Of a DNA stretch of 35,669 bases, positions 24,137 to 30,707 are shown one piece after another. This DNA is from an uncultured Oscillospiraceae bacterium (GTDB taxonomy: Bacteria; Bacillota; Clostridia; Oscillospirales; Ruminococcaceae), in NCBI GenBank assembly GCA_949743955.1, contig CATJVQ010000065.1, forward strand, positions 1 to 35,669, given 5' to 3'. Made by a program: the position numbers and the translations under genes. How positions within the stretch are numbered: position 1 is the first letter of the stretch; each line of letters opens with the position of its first letter. The notes below the pieces were generated by a model. That model worked only from the letters and a program-made list of their open reading frames with translations, was not told the DNA's origin and searched no databases.

Positions 24137-26041
24137 ATTTTAGAATATACCGCTCAGTCCTGTGATGTCGCGGTGATTGGGGCCGGACATGCCGGCATTG
24201 AAGCCGCGCTCGCCTGCGCCCGGCTCGGGATGGAAACCATCCTCTTCACGCTCTCGCTTGACGCTGTCGCCAACATGCCGTGTAATCCCTCCATTGGCGG
24301 GACAGCCAAGGGGCATCTTGTCCGGGAAATCGACGCTCTCGGCGGGGAGATGGGCCGTGCCGCCGACGCGACGATGCTCCAGTCCCGGATGCTCAACCGC
24401 GGGAAAGGTCCGGCTGTCCACTCGCTGCGCGTACAGTCCGACCGCCGCGCTTACCACGCCTATATGAAACGTGTTCTGGAACAGCAGCCCCACCTTCTTC
24501 TGCGCCAAGCGGAAATCGTCGATCTGCGCACGGAGGATGGGCATATTTCCGCCGTTGTGACCGCTCTCGGCGCAGTCCACCCGGCAAAGGCCGCTATTCT
24601 CTGCTCCGGGACCTACCTGGGCGGGCGGATTTTCATCGGTGAATACAGCGCCCCCAGCGGCCCTGACGGGATGCACGCAAGCGAGGCTCTTACCGGCGCT
24701 TTACGCCGCCTGGGCCTCCCCCTGCGGCGCTTCAAAACCGGGACGCCCGCGCGCGTCCTGCGCTCAAGTGTCGACTTCTCTCAGCTCGAAGTACAGGTGG
24801 GGGATGATCCCGTCACCCCTTTCTCCTTCGACCGCGGCGAGAACGATCCGCCGCTTGTCAATCGCGTTGTCTGCCATATGGGGTACACCAATGAGCGCAC
24901 GCATGAGATTATTCGCGAAAATATCGGCCGCTCCCCCCTCTATGCCGGAAAGATCGAGGGCGTGGGTCCCCGGTACTGCCCAAGCCTTGAGGATAAGGTG
25001 ATCCGTTTTGCCGAACGATCCCGGCATTCCTTCTTCGTGGAGCCCATGGGGGCGGATACCGAGGAGCTCTACTTACAGGGGATGTCCTCCTCGCTTCCGG
25101 AGGAAGTTCAGCTCGCCTTTTACCGCAGTATCCGGGGATTGGAGCATGTCCAGCTCATGCGTACTGCGTACGCCATCGAATACGACTGCATCGATCCGCT
25201 GGCGCTGCTGCCCACGCTTGAATGTATCCACGTCCCTGGGCTCTACGGCGCCGGCCAGTTTAACGGCACCTCCGGCTATGAGGAGGCCGCCGCGCAGGGC
25301 CTCATCTCCGGCATTAACGCGGCGCGCAAAATCGCCGGAAAGACGCCGTTCGTTCTTGACAGGGCCTCCTCCTATATCGGGACGCTCATCGACGATCTCG
25401 TCACTAAGGGCTGCTGCGAGCCGTACCGGATGATGACCTCGCGCTCTGAATACCGCCTGCTGCTGCGGCAGGACAATGCCGACACCCGCCTGACCCCGCT
25501 GGGACGCGAAATCGGCCTCATCTCCGATCGCCGCTGGAGGCGCTTCGAGGAAAAACAGCGGTGTCTACGGGAGGAGCTTACACGGGTTCGCACTGTTGTG
25601 CTCCAGCCGTCGGAGGCTCTCAACGCGCTGCTTGTTTCACATGAAACATCCCCGGTCTCCACCGGCGTACCGCTCTGCGATCTCATACGCCGTCCCCAGC
25701 TCTCCTATGCCGATCTCCGTCCCCTCGATCCTGCCGCTCCTGCATTGCCGGATTCCATCGTCGAACAGGTTGAAATTGAAATCAAATATGAAGGGTATAT
25801 CCGGCGTCAGTTGGAACAGGTGGAGCGCATGCGCCGTCTGGAGAGCCGCCCTCTTCCGCCGGACTTCGATTACCTCGCCATGCGGGGGCTGCGTCTGGAG
25901 GCCAGAGAGAAACTCGACCACATCCGTCCGCTGAATCTTGGCCAGGCCTCGCGGATCTCCGGCGTCAGTCCGGCGGACATCTCGATTCTGCTCATCGAAC
26001 TGGAAAACAGACAAAGGAGGAATTCCCATGATCCCGCGTGA
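24137..26041 (+). CDS. mnmG: tRNA U34 carboxymethylaminomethyl synthase subunit MnmG
   Basis: The product is about 634 aa, normal for MnmG. It has FAD-binding GAGHAG at 15-20 and the Cys-containing NMPCNPSIGG at 46-55. The ATG at 24056 lies inside the terminator and upstream of the promoter, so it cannot be the start; between it and the homology there is no in-frame ATG, GTG or TTG. An ATT at 24137 lies 7 nt after GGGAAG and would give MLEYTAQ, exactly the family N-terminus. MnmG works with MnmE on U34 of tRNAs for split codon boxes; mnmE is not adjacent here. A parS site is embedded in the gene at 25633-25648. Confidence 0.92.
   Translation: MLEYTAQSCDVAVIGAGHAGIEAALACARLGMETILFTLSLDAVANMPCNPSIGGTAKGHLVREIDALGGEMGRAADATMLQSRMLNRGKGPAVHSLRVQSDRRAYHAYMKRVLEQQPHLLLRQAEIVDLRTEDGHISAVVTALGAVHPAKAAILCSGTYLGGRIFIGEYSAPSGPDGMHASEALTGALRRLGLPLRRFKTGTPARVLRSSVDFSQLEVQVGDDPVTPFSFDRGENDPPLVNRVVCHMGYTNERTHEIIRENIGRSPLYAGKIEGVGPRYCPSLEDKVIRFAERSRHSFFVEPMGADTEELYLQGMSSSLPEEVQLAFYRSIRGLEHVQLMRTAYAIEYDCIDPLALLPTLECIHVPGLYGAGQFNGTSGYEEAAAQGLISGINAARKIAGKTPFVLDRASSYIGTLIDDLVTKGCCEPYRMMTSRSEYRLLLRQDNADTRLTPLGREIGLISDRRWRRFEEKQRCLREELTRVRTVVLQPSEALNALLVSHETSPVSTGVPLCDLIRRPQLSYADLRPLDPAAPALPDSIVEQVEIEIKYEGYIRRQLEQVERMRRLESRPLPPDFDYLAMRGLRLEAREKLDHIRPLNLGQASRISGVSPADISILLIELENRQRRNSHDPA
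25633..25648 (+). promoter_or_regulatory. parS site inside mnmG
   Basis: TGTTTCACATGAAACA matches the Firmicutes parS consensus TGTTTCACGTGAAACA at 15 of 16 positions, and is the exact reverse complement of the site at 27942-27957. It lies within coding sequence, as several B. subtilis parS sites do. Confidence 0.9.
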
Positions 26042-26738
26042 TGATCTGCGCGCTTGGTGCGTGCCGTTTGGACTTGATATGTCCGATGCTCTGCTCGATC
26101 AGCTCGATGTTTATGCTGAATTCCTGGTGGAGTATAACCAAAAGGTCAATCTGACGGCGATTACCGATCCGGTGGGGATTGCTGTCAAGCATTTTCTCGA
26201 CAGCCTGCTCCTGCTCGCTGCCGCCGACATTCCCGCAGGCGCTTCCCTCATTGATGTGGGGACGGGAGCCGGTTTTCCCGGCGTGCCGGTGCACCTGACG
26301 CGTGATGACCTTCACTTGACTCTGCTGGACAGCCTCAATAAACGGATTGTTTTCCTCCAGGAGCTCTGCCAGCGGCTGAATGTGAATGCTTCCCTGCTTC
26401 ACGCCCGGGCCGAGGATGCCGGACGTGATCCTTCCCTGCGCGAACAGTTCGATTTCGCGACAGCCCGGGCCGTTGCCTCCCTCCCTGTCCTCTGTGAATA
26501 CTGTCTTCCCTTTGTCCGTGTAGGGGGAATTTTTGCGGCGCTGAAGTCACGGAACGCAGCGGAAGAAACTGCTCTTGCCGGGCATGCGCTTGCCTTGCTG
26601 GGAGGCCGTGCGGAAACGGAACGCTCCTTCATTCTCCCCGATTCCAGTGAGCGATGTATCCTTCTTATCAGAAAAATATCGCATACACCGCCAAAATTTC
26701 CCCGTCCTGCTGCTAAAATGGCAAAATCCCCCCTCTGA
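26028..26738 (+). CDS. rsmG: 16S rRNA G527 methyltransferase RsmG
   Basis: ATG 26028 with AAAGGAGG 7 nt upstream gives 236 aa and overlaps the mnmG end by 14 nt. The SAM site LIDVGTGAGFPG is at 74-85, and the NLTAIT segment (41-46) is characteristic of RsmG. The enzyme makes m7G527 in the 530 loop; loss causes low-level streptomycin resistance in other bacteria. The mnmG-rsmG pairing is conserved near bacterial origins. Confidence 0.96.
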   Translation: MIPRDDLRAWCVPFGLDMSDALLDQLDVYAEFLVEYNQKVNLTAITDPVGIAVKHFLDSLLLLAAADIPAGASLIDVGTGAGFPGVPVHLTRDDLHLTLLDSLNKRIVFLQELCQRLNVNASLLHARAEDAGRDPSLREQFDFATARAVASLPVLCEYCLPFVRVGGIFAALKSRNAAEETALAGHALALLGGRAETERSFILPDSSERCILLIRKISHTPPKFPRPAAKMAKSPL

Positions 26739-26784
26739 TTTGTCACTTTTTTCAGGGAAGCAGCGAATTTTCCCGAACGATTTA

Positions 26785-26864
26785 TGTGGAAAACATTGGT
26801 ATTTTATGCTACACTGTCCTTATACTTCTGATTTTCCACAGGATTGAGTTGATTTTGTGGAAAA
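26785..26864. other. Cluster of three DnaA-box-like 9-mers
   Basis: TTTTCCACA (consensus TTATCCACA with one change) occurs at 26832-26840, and as its complement at 26785-26793 and 26856-26864. The 152-nt gap between rsmG and noc is AT-rich. It also holds a weak promoter-like TACACT (26810-26815) with a preceding TG. Confidence 0.5.
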
Positions 26865-26890
26865 CCAGTTCGGAGAGGCGGTCGGTCAAT

Positions 26891-27841
26891 ATGATCTTTC
26901 AATCGTCCGGAAACAGCCGCTCCAGGCGGTTTTGGGGACGAGCACAGGAAAGTGAATCCGCTTCCTCCCCACCACTTGTCAACCAGGTCATTCTTCTCCC
27001 TCTGGACTGTATTGTTCCCAATTCCGGCCAGCCGCGCCGCACCTTCTCTGCGGAAAGTTTGCAGGAATTAGCGCAGAGTATCGAAGAAAACGGACTTCTG
27101 CAGCCCATTACGGTCCGGGTGTTGGAGGAAAACGAAAACGGTAGGAGCAAATCTTATGAGCTTATCGCCGGGGAGCGCCGCCTGCGCGCCTTTCGCCTTC
27201 TTGGACAGGAGAAGATTCCCGCCATTGTCGAGCGATTAGATAGTCTGCAAAGCCATGTGCTAGCACTGATTGAAAATATCCAGCGGGATGACCTGAGTTA
27301 CTTTGATCAGGCGCTGGCGATTCGGAGCCTGATGGAAGAACACTCCCTGACACAGGCAGAAATCGCCCGCCGCCTGGGGATGGCACAGTCCACAGTGGCT
27401 AATAAGCTTCGTCTGCTCAGGCTCGACGAGGATTTGCGCCTGCAGATTACCGCTGCCGGTTTCACCGAACGGCATGCCCGCTGCCTCCTTCTTCTCCCGA
27501 GCCCACAGCTGCAAAAGACAGCTGTGGAGGAAATTATCCGCCGCGGTATGAATGTCGCGCAGACAGAACAGTACATCCAGCATCTGATTCAGCCCGGAGC
27601 ATCAAAGGGACAGGCTTCCCTGCGTCAGTCCCGCCGGTTCGTGCCAAAGGATGTGCGCATTTTTGTCAATACTATCAATCACGCGATTGAGACCATGCAG
27701 AATGCAGGCATTGAGGCCAGCGCTGAACACGATGAGGACGAGCATTTCATTCACTACTCCATCCGTATCGCCAAGGAGCTGATCCCCTGCGATCCTCCCT
27801 CCCGGGAAAAGATCGATCCTGCCGATGCTCTGCCCCGCTGA
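26891..27841 (+). CDS. noc: Nucleoid occlusion factor Noc (ParB-like)
   Basis: ATG 26891 gives 316 aa; upstream in-frame codons lack a ribosome binding site, and GAGAGG lies 12 nt before this ATG. The N-terminus has a short basic/aromatic stretch (SRSRRFWGR) resembling the membrane-targeting helix of Noc. The ParB/Noc CTPase motif GERRLRA (94-100), ENIQRDD and a helix-turn-helix (AEIARRLGMAQSTVANKLRLL) follow. The C-terminal RIFVNTINHAIETMQNAGI block is typical of Noc and unlike Spo0J. Noc blocks FtsZ assembly over DNA. Its order before parA-parB is the B. subtilis order. Confidence 0.9.
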   Translation: MIFQSSGNSRSRRFWGRAQESESASSPPLVNQVILLPLDCIVPNSGQPRRTFSAESLQELAQSIEENGLLQPITVRVLEENENGRSKSYELIAGERRLRAFRLLGQEKIPAIVERLDSLQSHVLALIENIQRDDLSYFDQALAIRSLMEEHSLTQAEIARRLGMAQSTVANKLRLLRLDEDLRLQITAAGFTERHARCLLLLPSPQLQKTAVEEIIRRGMNVAQTEQYIQHLIQPGASKGQASLRQSRRFVPKDVRIFVNTINHAIETMQNAGIEASAEHDEDEHFIHYSIRIAKELIPCDPPSREKIDPADALPR

Positions 27842-27893
27842 GAGTCCCGCCTGGCGGGTTTCTCATAGAAACGGATCGTTTCCCACGAATCCC

Positions 27894-27937
27894 AAGGTAC
27901 AGAGAGCCGTTTTGCCGCGGCTCTCTGTACCTTTTTT
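27894..27937 (+). terminator. Strong intrinsic terminator after noc
   Basis: AAGGTACAGAGAGCCG pairs with CGGCTCTCTGTACCTT, followed by a T-run. It separates noc from the parA promoter 5 nt further on. A small CCCGCC/GGCGGG hairpin (27846-27858) precedes it. Confidence 0.92.
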
Positions 27938-27941
27938 CGAC

Positions 27942-27957
27942 TGTTTCATGTGAAACA
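27942..27957 (+). promoter_or_regulatory. parS site upstream of parA
   Basis: TGTTTCATGTGAAACA, 15 of 16 to consensus, sits directly upstream of the parA promoter. ParB binding and spreading from here could repress parAB. Confidence 0.92.
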
Positions 27958-27960
27958 CTC

Positions 27961-27989
27961 TTTTAAAGCGGAAAGGGGTATGTTATAAT
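27961..27989 (+). promoter_or_regulatory. Extended -10 promoter of parA-parB
   Basis: TG-T-TATAAT at 27981-27989 with a weak TTTTAA (27961-27966) 17 nt before. The start falls near 27995, which disfavours the in-frame ATG at 27995 and supports TTG 28040. Confidence 0.65.
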
Positions 27990-28039
27990 AAAAAATGGAC
28001 GGATCGTCCAATCCAATTAACCAGGGAGGCACGGACATT

Positions 28040-28816
28040 TTGGGAAAAGTTGTCGCAATCGCGAATCAAAAGGGAGGCGTCGGCAAAACGACGACGGCGG
28101 TCAACCTGACAGCGGCATTGGGCGAGCGGGGAAAAAAGGTTCTGATGGTGGATGTTGATCCCCAGGGAAATTCGACCACAGGTTTCGGTATCAATAAACG
28201 GGGAATTAAAAATACCACTTATACGCTGTTGATCGAAAACATGCCCTATATCAATGCTATAATCCATACACCCTTCAAAAATGTGGATATTCTGCCCGCA
28301 AGCATTGAACTGGCGGGGGCGGAACTGGAGCTCATTGATTTTGAGGACAGAACACTTCGGTTAAAGAAGCTGCTGGTTCCCGCCAAGCTGGGATATGATT
28401 ACATCCTGATTGACTGTCCCCCCTCCCTGGGGCTTATTACGCTCAATGCACTGGCTGCCGCGGACGATCTTCTCGTCCCCATCCAGTGCGAATACTATGC
28501 GTTGGAGGGACTCAGCCAGCTTGTCGCGACTGTGCGGCAGGTCAAACGCCTCTATAACCCCACTATCGACATTCTGGGCGTACTATTAACGATGTATGAT
28601 ACCCGCCTGAATCTGACCGTGCAAGTTGTGGAGGAAGTCAAGAAGTATTTTCCAAATAAGGTATTCCGGACGGTTATCCCGCGAAACGTGCGTCTGTCTG
28701 AAGCGCCCAGTTATGGAGAACCCATCAATTATTTTGATAAGGTATCCAAGGGAGCGCAGGCGTATGGCGCCCTGGCGGAAGAGATCCTCGCCCTGTACCA
28801 GGTACATTCTTCATAA
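28040..28816 (+). CDS. parA: Chromosome-partitioning ATPase ParA/Soj
   Basis: TTG 28040, 10 nt after GGGAGG, gives 258 aa that begin MGKVVAIANQKGG, the family start. The deviant Walker A (KGGVGKTT, 11-18), the DVDPQGNST block and the DCPPSLGLITLNAL Walker B region are intact. As Soj it forms ATP-dependent dimers on DNA and works with ParB; in B. subtilis it also modulates DnaA. parS sits just upstream of its promoter. parB follows after 88 nt. Confidence 0.95.
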   Translation: MGKVVAIANQKGGVGKTTTAVNLTAALGERGKKVLMVDVDPQGNSTTGFGINKRGIKNTTYTLLIENMPYINAIIHTPFKNVDILPASIELAGAELELIDFEDRTLRLKKLLVPAKLGYDYILIDCPPSLGLITLNALAAADDLLVPIQCEYYALEGLSQLVATVRQVKRLYNPTIDILGVLLTMYDTRLNLTVQVVEEVKKYFPNKVFRTVIPRNVRLSEAPSYGEPINYFDKVSKGAQAYGALAEEILALYQVHSS

Positions 28817-28904
28817 ACCATTTACAGTAGAAGATTTCTATTTAAATTATCTCTCTGTGTAACCCACAGGATGAATCAGATAGCAAAACCAGGAGGGACA
28901 GCCT

Positions 28905-29777
28905 ATGGCCAGAAACAGACCCGGCGGACTGGGAAAGGGACTGGATGCCCTGTTTGCCGATAACAGCAGCGAAAACAATACCATGCTTCCAATCAGTGAA
29001 ATCGAGCCGAATCAGGATCAGCCGCGCAAATCCTTTTCCCAGGAATCTCTGGCCGAACTGGCTGATTCCATCCGGGATCACGGCATTTTACAGCCTCTTC
29101 TCGTGCGCCCCATGCCGGCGGGGCGCTATCAGCTGATCGCCGGAGAGCGCCGCTGGCGTGCCGCCCGGATGGCCGGTGAGAACAGTGTCCCCGTGATTAT
29201 TCGGGAGATGAGCGATCAGGAGGCCATGGAACTGGCGCTCATTGAAAATTTGCAGCGGGAGGATCTCAATCCGGTAGAAGAGGCCATGGGATACCGCCAG
29301 CTCATCGAGCAGTATGATATGACACAGGAAAAGGTCGCGCAGGTGGTTGGAAAATCACGTCCGGCGGTAGCAAACGCGCTGCGACTGCTGAACCTCCCAG
29401 AGGATGTTCTCGGCATGGTGCAGCAGGGGCGTGTCTCTGCCGGACATGCCCGTGCGCTTTTGGCACTGGAGGAGCCGCAGATCATCCGCGAAAATGCGGC
29501 AAAGGTGCTCGCTGATAAGATCACGGTCCGAGATATTGAACAGATGGCGCGGAAGATCAAAAAGGCAGAAAAACGGTCCCCGTCCGGAGCAGGCGAAAAG
29601 ACGCCTCACTCCGTCTATCAGGAACTGGAATTGGCTTTAGCGGAGGAGCTGGGGCGCCGCGTGATAGTCCGGCCCGCCGGCCGGGAGGGCGGCGGATCGC
29701 TGGTCATCGACTTTTTTGATACAAAGGATCTGTGTGACCTCGCCAGCCGCCTGACCGGTCAGCCCTGCTCGTTCTAA
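28905..29777 (+). CDS. parB: Chromosome-partitioning protein ParB/Spo0J
   Basis: The 290-aa product starts MARNRPGGLGKGLDALF, a typical ParA-activating N-terminus. The CTP-binding GERRWRA motif lies at 80-86 and ENLQRED near 115. A helix-turn-helix with EKVAQVVGKSRPAVANALRLL follows, which should read the two parS sites nearby. The C-terminal dimer domain ends in VIDFFDTKDLCDLASRL. ATG is preceded by AGGAGGG. An acyl-ACP thioesterase gene follows after 25 nt on the same strand. Confidence 0.96.
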   Translation: MARNRPGGLGKGLDALFADNSSENNTMLPISEIEPNQDQPRKSFSQESLAELADSIRDHGILQPLLVRPMPAGRYQLIAGERRWRAARMAGENSVPVIIREMSDQEAMELALIENLQREDLNPVEEAMGYRQLIEQYDMTQEKVAQVVGKSRPAVANALRLLNLPEDVLGMVQQGRVSAGHARALLALEEPQIIRENAAKVLADKITVRDIEQMARKIKKAEKRSPSGAGEKTPHSVYQELELALAEELGRRVIVRPAGREGGGSLVIDFFDTKDLCDLASRLTGQPCSF

Positions 29778-29802
29778 AAAACCGGAAAGGAGTCTATCCG
29801 CC

Positions 29803-30561
29803 GTGCCATTGACCGAAAACCATGTAACTTTCTGGAAATCTCTGCGTATTACCGATCCGGAATGTGATATTCACAACCGAATAAAGCTGGGATTCATTCT
29901 GCGTCATTTGCAGGAAATCAGCGGGGAGCATCTGGATGCTCTCGGTTATCCCAATGAAAAGCTCTATGAAATCGGACAGGGATTTTTTCTTTCCAAAATT
30001 CGCTTGGAAATTTTCCGTCGGCCGGAGAGCGGGGAAATCCTCCGCTGGCAGACAACGCCCCTTCCCCCCTCCGGAGTACAGTTTATCCGGAAGAACGAAA
30101 TCTTCGATGCGTCCGGTAGCCTTGTCCTCCGTTCCGACAGTCTCTGGGCATTGGTGGATCTGCATTCGAGGCGGATCCTCCGCCCCTCTGCCTTTCCCGG
30201 CAGCTTGTCCTTTGGAGAAACCTTCAGCAGGGATCGGCTTTCCGCCCTGCGCATCCACATACCTGCGGATATGAAAAACGCCTCCCTCCCCCCTGCCTGG
30301 GAGCGGGAAATCCGTTTTTCCGATCTGGATATCAACCGTCACGTCAACAACGCTGCCTATGCCGATTTTGTTATGGATGTTCTCCCTGACGAGATTTCTC
30401 TAAAGAAGGAACCGGAAGAATTGCTCATCTCCTTTCACAATGAAGCGTGCCTGCATGATCGGCTGTCAGTCTCGTGCTTTCAGGGAACACCGGTAAGCTG
30501 GTATGTCAGTGCCCGAACTGAACAGCTCTGCTTTGAGGCTTCTATTCGATTTAAGGAATAA
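29803..30561 (+). CDS. Acyl-ACP thioesterase (FatA/FatB-like, double hotdog)
   Basis: GTG 29803 with AAGGAG 10 nt upstream gives 252 aa. The C-terminal hotdog carries DLDINRHVNN at 174-183, the diagnostic catalytic region of acyl-ACP thioesterases; the N-terminal hotdog begins after residue 10. The enzyme would release free fatty acids from acyl-ACP; chain preference is unknown. It is 25 nt downstream of parB and probably shares its transcript. A weak hairpin with T-run follows at 30563-30588. Confidence 0.88.
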   Translation: MPLTENHVTFWKSLRITDPECDIHNRIKLGFILRHLQEISGEHLDALGYPNEKLYEIGQGFFLSKIRLEIFRRPESGEILRWQTTPLPPSGVQFIRKNEIFDASGSLVLRSDSLWALVDLHSRRILRPSAFPGSLSFGETFSRDRLSALRIHIPADMKNASLPPAWEREIRFSDLDINRHVNNAAYADFVMDVLPDEISLKKEPEELLISFHNEACLHDRLSVSCFQGTPVSWYVSARTEQLCFEASIRFKE

Positions 30562-30562
30562 T

Positions 30563-30588
30563 TTTATCCAAATTAGATAAATATTTTT
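30563..30588 (+). terminator. Weak AT-rich terminator after the thioesterase
   Basis: TTTATC and GATAAA arms, followed by TATTTTT. The stem is only 6 bp and AT-rich, so efficiency is doubtful. Confidence 0.4.
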
Positions 30589-30621
30589 GTATATTATTCA
30601 TATCTTTTATTAACTACATAC

Positions 30622-30650
30622 TGTTAAATGAATAGAAACTATGATATAAT
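30622..30650 (+). promoter_or_regulatory. Candidate promoter of the sensory hybrid gene
   Basis: TATAAT (30645-30650) lies in an AT-rich gap with TGTTAA 17 nt before as a weak -35. The region resembles a typical clostridial promoter but the -35 is poor. Confidence 0.5.
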
Positions 30651-30707
30651 AAAAGTAATACAAGAAGAATGAAATAAGGAAAAATCTAGGGCGGGGGGTG
30701 GAATTGT

